Positions 38,132-46,892 of a DNA stretch of 64,000 nt are shown here, one piece after another. The stretch is taken from NCBI RefSeq assembly GCF_040047665.1, contig NZ_CP157355.1:3348001-3412000 (forward strand), in the 5' to 3' direction. The position numbers were made by a program, and so were the translations under genes. The stretch comes from Chitinibacter sp. FCG-7 (GTDB taxonomy: Bacteria > Pseudomonadota > Gammaproteobacteria > Burkholderiales > Chitinibacteraceae). The notes under the pieces were generated by a model. That model made no database searches. It saw only the letters and a program-made list of their open reading frames with translations, and had not been told where the DNA came from. Within the stretch, counting starts at the first letter, position 1, and each line of letters begins with the position of its first letter.

Positions 38132-38980
38132 TTAGATTGTGTGCGATTCAAGGGTATATCGCGCTCCGCTATCCAGGCCAAGGTGTTTGACCAGATACGG
38201 CATCAGGGTATTGAGGTCTTGTTCCAGTGTCCACGATGGATTGAACACAAACATCCCCGAGCCATGCATGCCAAATCCATCGGCGCTGGGCGTTTGTACC
38301 GTCAGGCTGACGTGTAGCCATCCTTTGCATGGAATTTTTTTCAGTTTTTCAAGCATTTCTTTCACTTCAACTCGTGCCAATTGCGGATACCAGATCGCGT
38401 AAACGCCAGTGGCAAAGCGCTCCAGCGCCAGCTTCATGGTGTCGGCGACGCGCACATAATCGTGTTTGTCTTCATATGGCGGGTCAATCAGCATCAGTGA
38501 GCGGCGCGGCGGCGGCGGTAATACACCTTTGATGCTGGCAAAACCATCGGCGTGGATTACCTGTGCGCGTTTGCCTGCCGAAGCGAAATTATCGGCCAGC
38601 AATTTCGCGTCACTGGTGTGCAATTCAAACAGGCGCAATTTATCGTCAAAGCGCTGCAAGGCCTGTGCCACAAAAGGCGAGCCAGGGTAAAACATCAGAT
38701 GATCTTGCCCTGCATTGAGTGTTTTAACGATTTGCACGTATTTTTTCAGCGCTTCGGGTAGATCGTTGCGCTGCCAGATTCGCGCAATGCCGGTTTCAAA
38801 TTCGGCATTTTTGGTCGCGTAGCCTTCGGTGAGCGAGTAAACGCCAGCACCCGCGTGCGTGTCGATATACCACCATGGTTTTTCTTTTTGATTGAGGTAA
38901 TCAAGGAGCAAAACTTCAACGGCGTGTTTAAGGACGTCGGCATGATTGCCGGCATGAAAGGCGTGGCGATAACTGAGCAT
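38132..38980 (-). CDS. rlmJ: 23S rRNA (adenine2030-N6)-methyltransferase RlmJ
   Basis: 282 residues from the ATG at 38980, giving the family N-terminus MLSYRHAFHAGNHADVLKH. The catalytic motif is DPPYEDKHDY. RlmJ methylates A2030 of 23S rRNA. The final coding stretch (38152-38200) is another 49-bp GGGTAT/ATACGG element. Confidence 0.94.
   Translation of the reverse strand: MLSYRHAFHAGNHADVLKHAVEVLLLDYLNQKEKPWWYIDTHAGAGVYSLTEGYATKNAEFETGIARIWQRNDLPEALKKYVQIVKTLNAGQDHLMFYPGSPFVAQALQRFDDKLRLFELHTSDAKLLADNFASAGKRAQVIHADGFASIKGVLPPPPRRSLMLIDPPYEDKHDYVRVADTMKLALERFATGVYAIWYPQLARVEVKEMLEKLKKIPCKGWLHVSLTVQTPSADGFGMHGSGMFVFNPSWTLEQDLNTLMPYLVKHLGLDSGARYTLESHTI
38152..38200. repeat. 49-bp bipartite palindromic element (copy 12), in rlmJ 3' end
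   Basis: GGGTAT at 38152-38157 and ATACGG at 38195-38200 (two mismatches), coding for the C-terminal residues of RlmJ. Confidence 0.6.
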
Positions 38981-39083
38981 GGCGCATTTTCCAGTCAACA
39001 GAGGTTTTTGTTCGCAGGCAAGGTGTGCCGCTGATTGGTGGTGCAAGATCCAGAATTCGGGCGTGTTGCGAAGGCTGAATCCG

Positions 39084-39110
39084 AAAAAAGGCAGCCTAAG
39101 CTGCCTTTTT
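39084..39110 (-). terminator. Terminator of the DEAD-box helicase gene
   Basis: AAAAAGGCAGC and GCTGCCTTTTT around CTAA. It is symmetrical, with the A-run on the left acting as the T-run for the minus-strand helicase gene that ends at 39129. Confidence 0.88.
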
Positions 39111-39128
39111 GCATATTAATGGTGTGGC

Positions 39129-40922
39129 TTAGCTGAAACGGCCGCCACCACGGTTGCCGCCAGCAGGTTTGCCACCGTAGCTGCCGCGATCACCGCCGCG
39201 GTCGCCGCGTGGTGCGCCACCGTCACGGTTTCCTGCGTAGCCGCCACGTGAGCCGCCTTCACGACCACCGCCGAAGCCACCTTCACGCGGCGCGCCGTCG
39301 CGTTGGCCGCCGTAACCGCTGCTGCGTGGTGCGCCATCACGATTGCCGCCAAAATTGCCGCGTGGTGCTGCATCGCGGTTGTAGCCGCCAGTGCGATCGC
39401 CTGCGTTGTCACGCGATTGGCCTGAGCCAAAGCTGCGTTGTTCACGCGGTGCGCGCTCGCCGTAGCCGCCACGGCTTTCATTGTGGTGTGAGCGCTCACC
39501 GAAATTGCCGCGTGATGCTTCGCTGCGATGGCCTTCAGGGCGATCGCCGCGTGGTGCGCGATCACCATAGCTGCCACCTTCACGGTTGCCTTGGTAGCCG
39601 CCGCTGCGCGGTGCGCCGCCATCACGATTCCCTGCGTAGCCACCACGACCACCACCGCCGTTGCCTGCACCGTAACCGCCGCGACCACGACCGCCACCGT
39701 TGCCAGGACGGCCACGATCACCACCGTGACCACCGCGGCCTGGCTGGAAGCGCGCTTCCAGACCTTCGATTTCTTGCGTGCCAAATTCGATATTGTATTG
39801 ACGACGGATTTTGGTCAGCAAAGTGAAGTCGCTCTTGGTCACCAGAGAAACGGCTTCGCCTGAGCGGCCAGCACGGCCGGTACGACCGATACGGTGGATG
39901 TAGTCTTCCGAGAAGCGTGGCAAGTCAAAGTTGATGACCAAGCTGATGCCGGCAACGTCGATACCACGGGCAGCAACGTCAGTGGCAACGAGCATATCGA
40001 TGTCGCTGCGACGCAGGCGATCTAGCGTGCGGCGACGGTCGCGCTGTGCCAGGTCGCCGTGCATTGCGGCGGCTTTAAAGCCTTCCATTTTCAGCCATTC
40101 AGCCACTTCATCGGCAGAGATTTTGGTTGCCGTGAAAATGATCGATTGCTGGCCTTCGTTTTTCTTTAGCAGCGCAGCAACGAGCTTCTGTTTGTGTTCG
40201 TAGCCGTCAGCGTAGTGTACTGACTGCTCGATTTGCGCTTGCATTTTTGCTTCTTGTGCCATTTCCACTAGCTTGGGTGAACGCAACATCGGGCCAGCAA
40301 AGCGCTGAACTGACTCAGTCAGTGTCGCAGAGAACAGCGCGGTTTGGCGCTCTTTTGGCAGCTGGTCAACAATCGCTTCAACTTCGTCGATAAAGCCCAT
40401 GTCCAGCATGCGGTCAGCTTCGTCCAGCACCAGCAATTCGAGGCGACGGAAGTCGATGCGGCCGCTGCGCAGCAAGTCGGTCAAACGGCCTGGTGTGGCA
40501 ACCAGTACTTCGTACGGTTGCGCCAGCATTTTGTTTTGTACTGGGTAAGGTACGCCACCGACAACGGTCACCACTTTGCAGCGTGGAATCTTGCGGCAAA
40601 ATTCAGTTGCTACTTTAGAAACCTGTTCGGCCAGCTCGCGAGTCGGTGTCAACACCAGAATGCGCGGGCCACGAGCGTGGTGAGTCGATTCTTTGGTTAG
40701 CTTGTGCAGTGCAGGCAACAGGAAGGCGGCAGTTTTACCGGTACCGGTTTGCGCAGATGCCATGATGTCGTTGCCAGCGAGCAATTCGGGAATCGCTGCA
40801 GCTTGAATGGGGGTTGGCTTGTTGAAGCCCTGAGCTTCCAGAATCTCGGTAATTTGCGAAGCCAGACCCAGTGTTACGAATTCGTTAGGCGTGTCTGTAG
40901 CGGTAGCAGCGGTATGCGGCAT
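39129..40922 (-). CDS. DEAD-box ATP-dependent RNA helicase, RhlE type, with Gly/Arg-rich tail
   Basis: 597 residues from the ATG at 40922. Helicase motifs in order: Q motif (PTPIQ, about 36-40), AQTGTGKT (about 57-64), PTRELAEQ, DEADRMLDMGF, SAT and HRIGRTGRAG. From about residue 398 to the end is a 200-residue Gly/Arg/Asn tail of repeats such as GGYxGNRDGGAPR. Such RGG-like tails bind RNA and drive condensation. The 400-bp upstream region without a gene hints at a long regulated leader, as in cold-shock helicases. Confidence 0.9.
   Translation of the reverse strand: MPHTAATATDTPNEFVTLGLASQITEILEAQGFNKPTPIQAAAIPELLAGNDIMASAQTGTGKTAAFLLPALHKLTKESTHHARGPRILVLTPTRELAEQVSKVATEFCRKIPRCKVVTVVGGVPYPVQNKMLAQPYEVLVATPGRLTDLLRSGRIDFRRLELLVLDEADRMLDMGFIDEVEAIVDQLPKERQTALFSATLTESVQRFAGPMLRSPKLVEMAQEAKMQAQIEQSVHYADGYEHKQKLVAALLKKNEGQQSIIFTATKISADEVAEWLKMEGFKAAAMHGDLAQRDRRRTLDRLRRSDIDMLVATDVAARGIDVAGISLVINFDLPRFSEDYIHRIGRTGRAGRSGEAVSLVTKSDFTLLTKIRRQYNIEFGTQEIEGLEARFQPGRGGHGGDRGRPGNGGGRGRGGYGAGNGGGGRGGYAGNRDGGAPRSGGYQGNREGGSYGDRAPRGDRPEGHRSEASRGNFGERSHHNESRGGYGERAPREQRSFGSGQSRDNAGDRTGGYNRDAAPRGNFGGNRDGAPRSSGYGGQRDGAPREGGFGGGREGGSRGGYAGNRDGGAPRGDRGGDRGSYGGKPAGGNRGGGRFS
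39130..39740. repeat. Repetitive DNA encoding the RGG-like helicase tail
   Basis: Imperfect tandem repeats with periods of about 9 to 30 bp (recurring GCCGCCAC, GCGTGGTGCGCC and CACGATT blocks) coding for the Gly/Arg/Asn tail. Such DNA can expand or contract. It also creates a long false open frame at 39116-39784. Confidence 0.6.
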
Positions 40923-41323
40923 GTTGGCAGTCCTTGTGGTATGGCTGGGAAAACTCACCAGCACAACATCGACGCCAACCAGGAACAACCGCTAATCACA
41001 ATGGCTTGGTTCTTGCAGAACCGGGTGCGGGAATAAGGTCAGAGGCGATGAGATCGATAGAAAGTGGCTGTGTCGTCAAGTAATGATCGTCACACAACCG
41101 AAGGGGGCGAATTATGCCTAGGTGTTGCGGATAATGCAACAGCTGTAGTGAGAAAATTTGAAATTACATTCGCTTGCTGCTAGATGGTGTGCCGTTTTTG
41201 ACTTTTATTTTGTAAATCAGACTCTTAATCGGATTTTGGGTGCGGCCTGGTCAACGGTTTGCTGGCAGTTTTGCGAAGCGCTTCATTTCTGATCGTCTGC
41301 GCATCCGTGTAGAATTGCGCTTT
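40923..41323. other. Intergenic region between helicase and COG4255-like gene
   Basis: About 400 bp between divergent genes. It has a short GGTTCT/AGAACC hairpin near 41010 and no open frame of note. It presumably holds both promoters and the helicase leader. I see no repeat element or 49-bp motif here. Confidence 0.5.
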
Positions 41324-42352
41324 ATGAAGACTGAAAACCACCAAAATCATCTCGAACTGATTATTCCAGCCAGCATCTGGCCCGATGCCCATAGCCGCCA
41401 GGCGATCTGGCACGATTTGCCTATGCCGTCGCTGGCGCTGCTGGCGGGGAAAGGAAAAAAAACCACGCTGGCGCAAGCCGATCATGAAGCCTATCTGGCT
41501 GCTTTATTCGGTGTAGATACCTTGCCGGTGGCGCCATTGCTGTTGGCCAATCAGCCCGATTTGCCAGCTGGCTACTGGCTGTGCGCCGATCCGGTCACCT
41601 TGCGCGTTGATCGTGACCACCTCACTGTGCTGGGCGAGCCTTATCTGGAAGTGACGCAGGCCGAGGCTGACGCGCTGGTTGCGGCGCTCAATGCGCTGTA
41701 TCGCGCCGACGGCTTTGAATTTATTGCCCCCACGTCGCAGCGCTGGTTTGTTCGTCTGCCTGCCGATCCGGAGCTGCGCTTTACGCCAATTTATCGTGCG
41801 CTGGGGCAAAACCTGAACGATGTTTTGCCGCAAGGCGCTGGGGCTTTGAAATTTAACGCGCTATTAAATGAAATGCAGATGCTGCTGTATTCGCACGGGG
41901 TGAACGATGCGCGAGACGCGGCAGGGCAATTACTAATCAATAGTATATGGCTGTGGGGTAATGGTAATCTGCCTTGTGGCGATATACCCCAGCTAGGGCG
42001 ACCATTGTTCGCCAATGATCCAGTGTTGGCGGCATTGTCGGCCAGTGCGCTGCCGACGGGCTATTCAGACACCCAGGCGCGAAACGCAGTGATCGTCCTT
42101 GATCAATTGCGCCTGCACGCGCTGTATGGTGCGGGTTATGACTGGCAGCAAGTCTGGCTGGGCTGGGAGCAGCAATGGTTTGCACCTGCGCTGGCCGCGC
42201 TGCGCAACGGCGAATTAAGCAGCTTAACGCTGTCGTTTAGCGACGCGGCGCAGCAGATTACCGTGACCCGTGCCGATTTGTGGCGCTTCTGGCGTCGCAG
42301 CGCTTTGCCTGCCCATTTCACTGCCGTGGAGTCCGCTGATGTCGCTGATTAA
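41324..42352 (+). CDS. Uncharacterised COG4255-like protein upstream of recJ
   Basis: 342 residues from the ATG at 41324. It is cytoplasmic, without signal or membrane segments. The sequence (HDLPMPSLALLAGKGKKT ... NALLNEMQMLLYSHGVNDARDAAGQLLINSIWLWGNG) resembles the phosphoglycerate-mutase-like RpfE/COG4255 proteins often encoded just upstream of recJ in betaproteobacteria. This is a recollection of family context, not a tested match. Its end overlaps recJ by 14 bp. A degenerate 49-bp element is at 41941-41989. Confidence 0.65.
   Translation: MKTENHQNHLELIIPASIWPDAHSRQAIWHDLPMPSLALLAGKGKKTTLAQADHEAYLAALFGVDTLPVAPLLLANQPDLPAGYWLCADPVTLRVDRDHLTVLGEPYLEVTQAEADALVAALNALYRADGFEFIAPTSQRWFVRLPADPELRFTPIYRALGQNLNDVLPQGAGALKFNALLNEMQMLLYSHGVNDARDAAGQLLINSIWLWGNGNLPCGDIPQLGRPLFANDPVLAALSASALPTGYSDTQARNAVIVLDQLRLHALYGAGYDWQQVWLGWEQQWFAPALAALRNGELSSLTLSFSDAAQQITVTRADLWRFWRRSALPAHFTAVESADVAD
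41941..41989. repeat. 49-bp bipartite palindromic element (copy 13), coding
   Basis: TAGTAT (two mismatches) at 41941-41946 and perfect ATACCC at 41984-41989. Inside the COG4255-like gene. Confidence 0.5.
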
Positions 42353-44048
42353 AAAGCGTGCCGTACCGGCCGCGCTGGAAAAAAACTTGCTGGCGGCGGG
42401 CTTTAATCCGCTGCAGGCTCGACTCTACGCGGCGCGCGGCATTGCCAGCCCGACCGAGCTCGAGCACGAGCTCAAACACCTGCTGCCGTTTACGCTGCTG
42501 AAAAACGCGCCCGAAATGGGTGCACGGCTCGCTGATGCGATTGAACAAGGCAAGCGCCTGCTCATCGTTGGCGATTACGACGCCGATGGCGCAACCGCGA
42601 CGACGCTGGCGATGAAAGGGCTGGCAGCCTTCGGAGGAAAAGTCGATTTCATCGTGCCGAATCGCTTTGAATATGGTTATGGCTTAACGCCTGAAATCGT
42701 CGAGCTGGCGCGCAGCAAATCACCCGACATTATTATCACCGTCGATAACGGCATCGCCAGCCACGCTGGGGTTGAGGCGGCCAAAGCGCATGGCATTGAG
42801 GTGCTGATTACCGATCACCACTTGCCCGCTGACACGCTGCCCAACGCGCTCATCGTCAACCCGAATCAGGGCGATTGCCTGTTTCCGAGCAAGAATCTGG
42901 CCGGTGTTGGCGTGATGTTTTATGTGCTGATGGCACTGCGTGCAGTCATGCGTGAACGAGGCGCTTTTGCTAATCAACCCGAACCCAATCTGGCGCAGTG
43001 GCTCGATATTGTCGCGCTCGGCACGGTGGCCGATGTGGTCAAGCTCGACGCGAATAACCGCATTCTGGTCGAGCAAGGTTTGAAGCGCATGCGCGCAGGC
43101 CGCGCTTGCCCCGGCATCATGGCGCTGTTTACCGCCGCCGGACGTTTTTATGGCCGCGCCAGTTGCTTTGATCTGGGCTTTACGCTGGGGCCGCGCCTGA
43201 ATGCGGCTGGGCGGCTTGATGATATGAGCTTTGGTATCAATACCTTGCTGGCGACGAGCGAAGATGTCGCGCTGCCGCAGGCCAGAGAGCTCGATCAGCT
43301 TAATCGCTCGCGCCGAGAAATCGAGCAGGGCATGCGCGAAGAGGCCGAGCGGGCACTGATCAATGTTGACGTGGCTGATCGCTACAGCATCAGTCTCTAT
43401 CAGGCCGACTGGCATCAGGGCGTCGTCGGGATTGTTGCGTCGAGGGTCAAAGATCAGTTCCACCGCCCGACCTTGGTCTTTGCAGACGGCAGCAATGGAA
43501 CGGGTAGCGATGACGACGAAATCAAAGGCTCGGGCCGCTCGATCCCTAGCCTGCATTTGCGTGACGCGCTCGATCTGGTGTCCAAGCGCCATCCGAGCTT
43601 AATCAAAAAGTTCGGCGGCCACGCGATGGCGGCGGGGCTAACTTTGCTGCGCAAGGATTTTGCCGCGTTTGAAGCGGCGTTTGAAGCCGTCTGCCGCGAG
43701 CTGCTCGATGAGGCGCAATTGACGCGCGTGATTGAAACCGACGGCGAATTACCCAGCCGCGATTTGCAGATTGCCACTGCCGAATTGCTCGACAAGCAGG
43801 TCTGGGGGCAGGGCTTTCCCGCGCCGGTGTTTAGCGGGCAGTTTCGCGTCGTTGAGCAGCGGATTGTGGGCGAAAAACACAGCAAGTTAAAATTAAGTAA
43901 CACTGACGGTATCGTGCTGGAGGCCATGCGGTTTAACTGGTCTGAGCCTATACCCCGTGATATTCATGCTGTGTATAAAATCAGTGTGAATGAATTTCGC
44001 GGCGAGCGGATATTGCAGTTACAGTTAGATTATTGCGAAGCCATTTAG
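42339..44048 (+). CDS. recJ: Single-stranded-DNA-specific 5'-3' exonuclease RecJ
   Basis: 569 residues from the ATG at 42339. The DHH-family motifs are clear: VGDYDADGATAT (about 77-88), ITDHHLP (about 157-163), the later DNGIASH and the DHHA1 domain with GGHAMAAG. RecJ processes ends in RecF-type recombination and repair. It overlaps the preceding gene by 14 bp. A 49-bp element lies near its 3' end. Confidence 0.96.
   Translation: MSLIKKRAVPAALEKNLLAAGFNPLQARLYAARGIASPTELEHELKHLLPFTLLKNAPEMGARLADAIEQGKRLLIVGDYDADGATATTLAMKGLAAFGGKVDFIVPNRFEYGYGLTPEIVELARSKSPDIIITVDNGIASHAGVEAAKAHGIEVLITDHHLPADTLPNALIVNPNQGDCLFPSKNLAGVGVMFYVLMALRAVMRERGAFANQPEPNLAQWLDIVALGTVADVVKLDANNRILVEQGLKRMRAGRACPGIMALFTAAGRFYGRASCFDLGFTLGPRLNAAGRLDDMSFGINTLLATSEDVALPQARELDQLNRSRREIEQGMREEAERALINVDVADRYSISLYQADWHQGVVGIVASRVKDQFHRPTLVFADGSNGTGSDDDEIKGSGRSIPSLHLRDALDLVSKRHPSLIKKFGGHAMAAGLTLLRKDFAAFEAAFEAVCRELLDEAQLTRVIETDGELPSRDLQIATAELLDKQVWGQGFPAPVFSGQFRVVEQRIVGEKHSKLKLSNTDGIVLEAMRFNWSEPIPRDIHAVYKISVNEFRGERILQLQLDYCEAI
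43907..43955. repeat. 49-bp bipartite palindromic element (copy 14), inside recJ
   Basis: CGGTAT (one mismatch) at 43907-43912 and ATACCC at 43950-43955, in the C-terminal coding part of recJ. Confidence 0.65.
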
Positions 44049-44158
44049 TCGGTTTCATCGGCCAAATATGCAATAGCCTTGTCAAAACCCTTTGATGGCA
44101 AAGTGCGCAGACATCAGAAGACATCCGTTGATGCCGATACCCCGGAAGGAAAGCCCGA

Positions 44159-45421
44159 ATGCGTTTATTACCTTGGTGTTTCGCCTTGCTCTGTGTGCAG
44201 TCGCAGGCCGGAATTTTACTGTCCGCCAGCGAAGCGGCGCGGCGCGAGCAACTGGCCTGCTTGCCGACGGCAATTCTGGGGGTACTGGAGTGCGAGCAGC
44301 TGGCAGCACCCGCGCCCGCGCCGGGCAATGATCCGCAAATCAAACCCGCCGAATTTGTCGCCAATAGCGGTGAGAGCATTCCGGCGCAGCAAGTCGAGCA
44401 GCCCATGCTGCCTGCACTCGACCCCATCCCGCCCCGGATGAAAGCCGGGCGGCTCACTTTGGCGTGGGATATCTGGTTTGGCACGGCCGCGCAGTGGTGG
44501 GAGGTGTGGGATAACGATCAGTTGCGCTACCGTGGCCGCGATTTCTCGCGCCGCATCAAAGCCATGCAAGCCGATGCAATGAATGTGTCTGGTGAGCCGG
44601 TAAGTAGCAACCAGATGGTCGATGGAGGCCTGCAAGCTGTGCAAAGCGGCAGCTTCCAGATCGCCAGGCTGACACCCGGCGAGCATCGCTTTGTGATCAA
44701 GCTATGCAATGGCACGCTGGAAGCGCCGGTGTGCAATCAAGCCAGCGCCAGCACTTGGGCCGACGCGGCTCGCGATGGCGACGATGAAGTGCAGGCCGGC
44801 GAGCCCGGCGCGCCGTCGCTCTCCTGGATTCCGCAGGTCACCACCGACGGTAAGGTGACGGTGGCGTGGAATCTGTGGTGGGGAACAACGGGCACACACT
44901 GGGAAGTACTGAACGGCAGCAAAGTGATTTATCGGTCCGACAAATTTAGCGACGAGACTGAAAACAGCCAGGCTGGCACGGTGGACGTGCCGCTGGCCAA
45001 TGGCGAGCATCAGCTGGCGGTGCGCCTATGCCGTCAGATGCAGTGTACGCGCTCGGATGTGCTCAAAGTTGATGCCATGCTCGGCCCTGAGCTAACGCCC
45101 GCCAAGCCCGCGCTGGCGCTCTACACGCCGGACGATCCCGAGCTGGGCGAGGGGTTATTGCCCACGCAGGTTTTGCTGAGCTGGAAAACAGAGCAGCCCG
45201 GCATCACGCCGGATCGCTGGTTATTGCTCGATGAAACCACGCGCGAAGTGCTCGCCAGTCAGTTGATCAAAGCCGATTGCGGCAACGGCGTCTGGTGCGG
45301 CAGCTGGCAAGGCGTGCCCGCCACGCGACCGGCAACCTGGCGGGTCAAGCTGTGTCAGGCCAAGCGCTGTACCGATAGCGACACCATCGACGTCCCCGGC
45401 ATCGAGCTTGAGGCGCGCTGA
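44159..45421 (+). CDS. Secreted protein with three chitinase-A N-terminal-like domains, no catalytic domain
   Basis: 420 residues, GGAAGG before the ATG. After a signal peptide (MRLLPWCFALLCVQSQA) and a Pro-rich stretch come three Ig/FnIII-like domains at about 98-195, 225-306 and 330-415. Domain 2 (VTVAWNLWWGTTGTHWEVLNG ... LAVRLCRQMQCTRSD) closely resembles the N-terminal domain of ChiA-type chitinases (SWNLWNGDTGTT ... ALCNADGCTASD). Each domain keeps a Trp-containing strand and a C-terminal Cys pair. There is no glycoside hydrolase. Probably a chitin-binding or surface protein; the next gene starts at its stop. Confidence 0.72.
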   Translation: MRLLPWCFALLCVQSQAGILLSASEAARREQLACLPTAILGVLECEQLAAPAPAPGNDPQIKPAEFVANSGESIPAQQVEQPMLPALDPIPPRMKAGRLTLAWDIWFGTAAQWWEVWDNDQLRYRGRDFSRRIKAMQADAMNVSGEPVSSNQMVDGGLQAVQSGSFQIARLTPGEHRFVIKLCNGTLEAPVCNQASASTWADAARDGDDEVQAGEPGAPSLSWIPQVTTDGKVTVAWNLWWGTTGTHWEVLNGSKVIYRSDKFSDETENSQAGTVDVPLANGEHQLAVRLCRQMQCTRSDVLKVDAMLGPELTPAKPALALYTPDDPELGEGLLPTQVLLSWKTEQPGITPDRWLLLDETTREVLASQLIKADCGNGVWCGSWQGVPATRPATWRVKLCQAKRCTDSDTIDVPGIELEAR

Positions 45422-45846
45422 TGGATTTGGCGTTGCAGCGTGAGATATCGCAAGAAGGCGAGGTTTATCTGTTTGTGTACGGCACGCTCAAGCGTGGCAT
45501 GAGCAATCATCACTGGCTGGGTGATGCTGGGTATATCGCTGAAGCCCACACAACGGCTGACTTTGCGCTCTATACCATTGAATATCCCTTCCTAGCCAAA
45601 ACCCCGGCGCTGTATCCGGTGCACGGCGAGCTCTATCTGATCAGCCCGGCCGATCTGGCGCGGGTCGATCAGCTGGAGCAGCACCCCGACGATTACTGCC
45701 GCGAGCAAATCGAAGTGCTCACCAGCCAGGGCGAGCGTATGATGGCGTGGACTTATTTTCACCCGCAACCTCGCGGCATCTTGTTGCCCGACGGGGTGTT
45801 TAGCGAAAAAGGTTGCTCAAACCTACAGCCGTCGCAACCGGATTAA
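45421..45846 (+). CDS. Gamma-glutamylcyclotransferase-like protein (AIG2/GGCT family)
   Basis: 141 residues with the substrate-loop motif YGTLKRG (20-26), AHTTADFALYTIEYPFLA and the conserved LEQHPDDYCREQIEV. Family members cyclise gamma-glutamyl amides. The ATG overlaps the previous stop by 1 bp. A 49-bp element (45529-45577) encodes residues 37-53. Confidence 0.85.
   Translation: MDLALQREISQEGEVYLFVYGTLKRGMSNHHWLGDAGYIAEAHTTADFALYTIEYPFLAKTPALYPVHGELYLISPADLARVDQLEQHPDDYCREQIEVLTSQGERMMAWTYFHPQPRGILLPDGVFSEKGCSNLQPSQPD
45529..45577. repeat. 49-bp bipartite palindromic element (copy 15), coding
   Basis: GGGTAT at 45529-45534 and ATACCA at 45572-45577 (one mismatch), inside the GGCT-family gene. 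Confidence 0.7.
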
Positions 45847-45874
45847 ATCGCAAATCTCCGGCTTGTGGTTGCAG

Positions 45875-45923
45875 GGGTATTTCTCTGTATATGTTGCTGC
45901 GTTTATGTTCTGGGCGCATACCT
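45875..45923. repeat. 49-bp bipartite palindromic element (copy 16), intergenic
   Basis: GGGTAT at 45875-45880 and ATACCT at 45918-45923. The left arm continues TTCTCTGTA, as in the copies at 19444 and 34228. It lies between the convergent GGCT gene and serB. Confidence 0.75.
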
Positions 45924-46025
45924 ACCTAGAGTGCACTGAGCGATAGCGAATTGTGCCATGTCGCGACGTACCCCAAGTGTGCTGGTGTCGCTGCATTATT
46001 CGCTGCACTCAGTATGCCCGACAAC

Positions 46026-46874
46026 TTAACAAAAATAATTCAACACGCCTTCCATGCCCACGGTATTGATCACATACGGTGCTTCGGCCTGAACTTTCGG
46101 TTTGGCGTGCAGCGCTACGCCAAAACCGGCTTCGTGCAGCATGGGTAGATCGTTGGCCCCGTCGCCCATGGCCACCACCTGATCGCGGCGCAGACCGAGC
46201 ATTTCGCGGTGGGCGATCAGCTCGCTGCGTTTGCGTTCGGCATTGATAATATCGCCAACCACACGGCCGGTGAGCTTGCCGTCTTCCACTTCAAGTACAT
46301 TCGCAATCGCGTAATCCAGCCCCAGCCGTGCTTTGAGTTTTTCGGTGAAGAAAGTAAAGCCGCCCGAAATTAGTAGTGATTTGGCACCGGCTTGTTTAAA
46401 CCCGGCCAGCATCACTTCGGCCCCCGGCATCAGTGCCAAGCGTTCTTCATAAACACGATTCAGTGCCGATTCTTCCAGCCCGGCCAGCAGCGCGACGCGG
46501 CGCGTCAGGCTTTCGTTGAAATCGAGTTCGCCACGCATGGCGGCGGCGGTGATTTCGGCCACTTGTGGCTTGATGCCGAACATATCGGCGATTTCGTCGA
46601 TGCACTCGATGGTAATTAGCGTTGAATCCATGTCCATCACGATCAGGCCAATATCACGCACGCCAAGGTCTTCGGGGATAAAGGCGTAATCGAGCTGGTT
46701 GGATTCGCAAAAGTCGGCGACGGCTTCGTCGTTTTCAATTTCTGCACCGTGCAGCTTGAAGGCGTGCTGCGAGTTTTGCTGCACGGTTTCGATGCTGTGC
46801 GCGCCAGCGAGGCGGGCGAGCTGTTTCAGATGCTGGGTTTCAATATGCGGGGCTTGGATAACAAGACGGTACAT
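46026..46874 (-). CDS. serB: Phosphoserine phosphatase
   Basis: 282-residue SerB, the last enzyme of serine synthesis. An N-terminal ACT-like domain (1-70) precedes the HAD core, with nucleophile Asp81 in DMDSTLITIECIDEIAD, LLISGGFTFF and AMGDGANDLPML. Confidence 0.95.
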   Translation of the reverse strand: MYRLVIQAPHIETQHLKQLARLAGAHSIETVQQNSQHAFKLHGAEIENDEAVADFCESNQLDYAFIPEDLGVRDIGLIVMDMDSTLITIECIDEIADMFGIKPQVAEITAAAMRGELDFNESLTRRVALLAGLEESALNRVYEERLALMPGAEVMLAGFKQAGAKSLLISGGFTFFTEKLKARLGLDYAIANVLEVEDGKLTGRVVGDIINAERKRSELIAHREMLGLRRDQVVAMGDGANDLPMLHEAGFGVALHAKPKVQAEAPYVINTVGMEGVLNYFC

Positions 46875-46892
46875 GCGGTGCTCTCGTAAAGG

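Noticed and set aside
39116..39784. 222-codon Ala/Val-rich open frame on the minus strand
   Set aside because: It is an out-of-frame reading of the repetitive helicase tail; composition follows the repeats.
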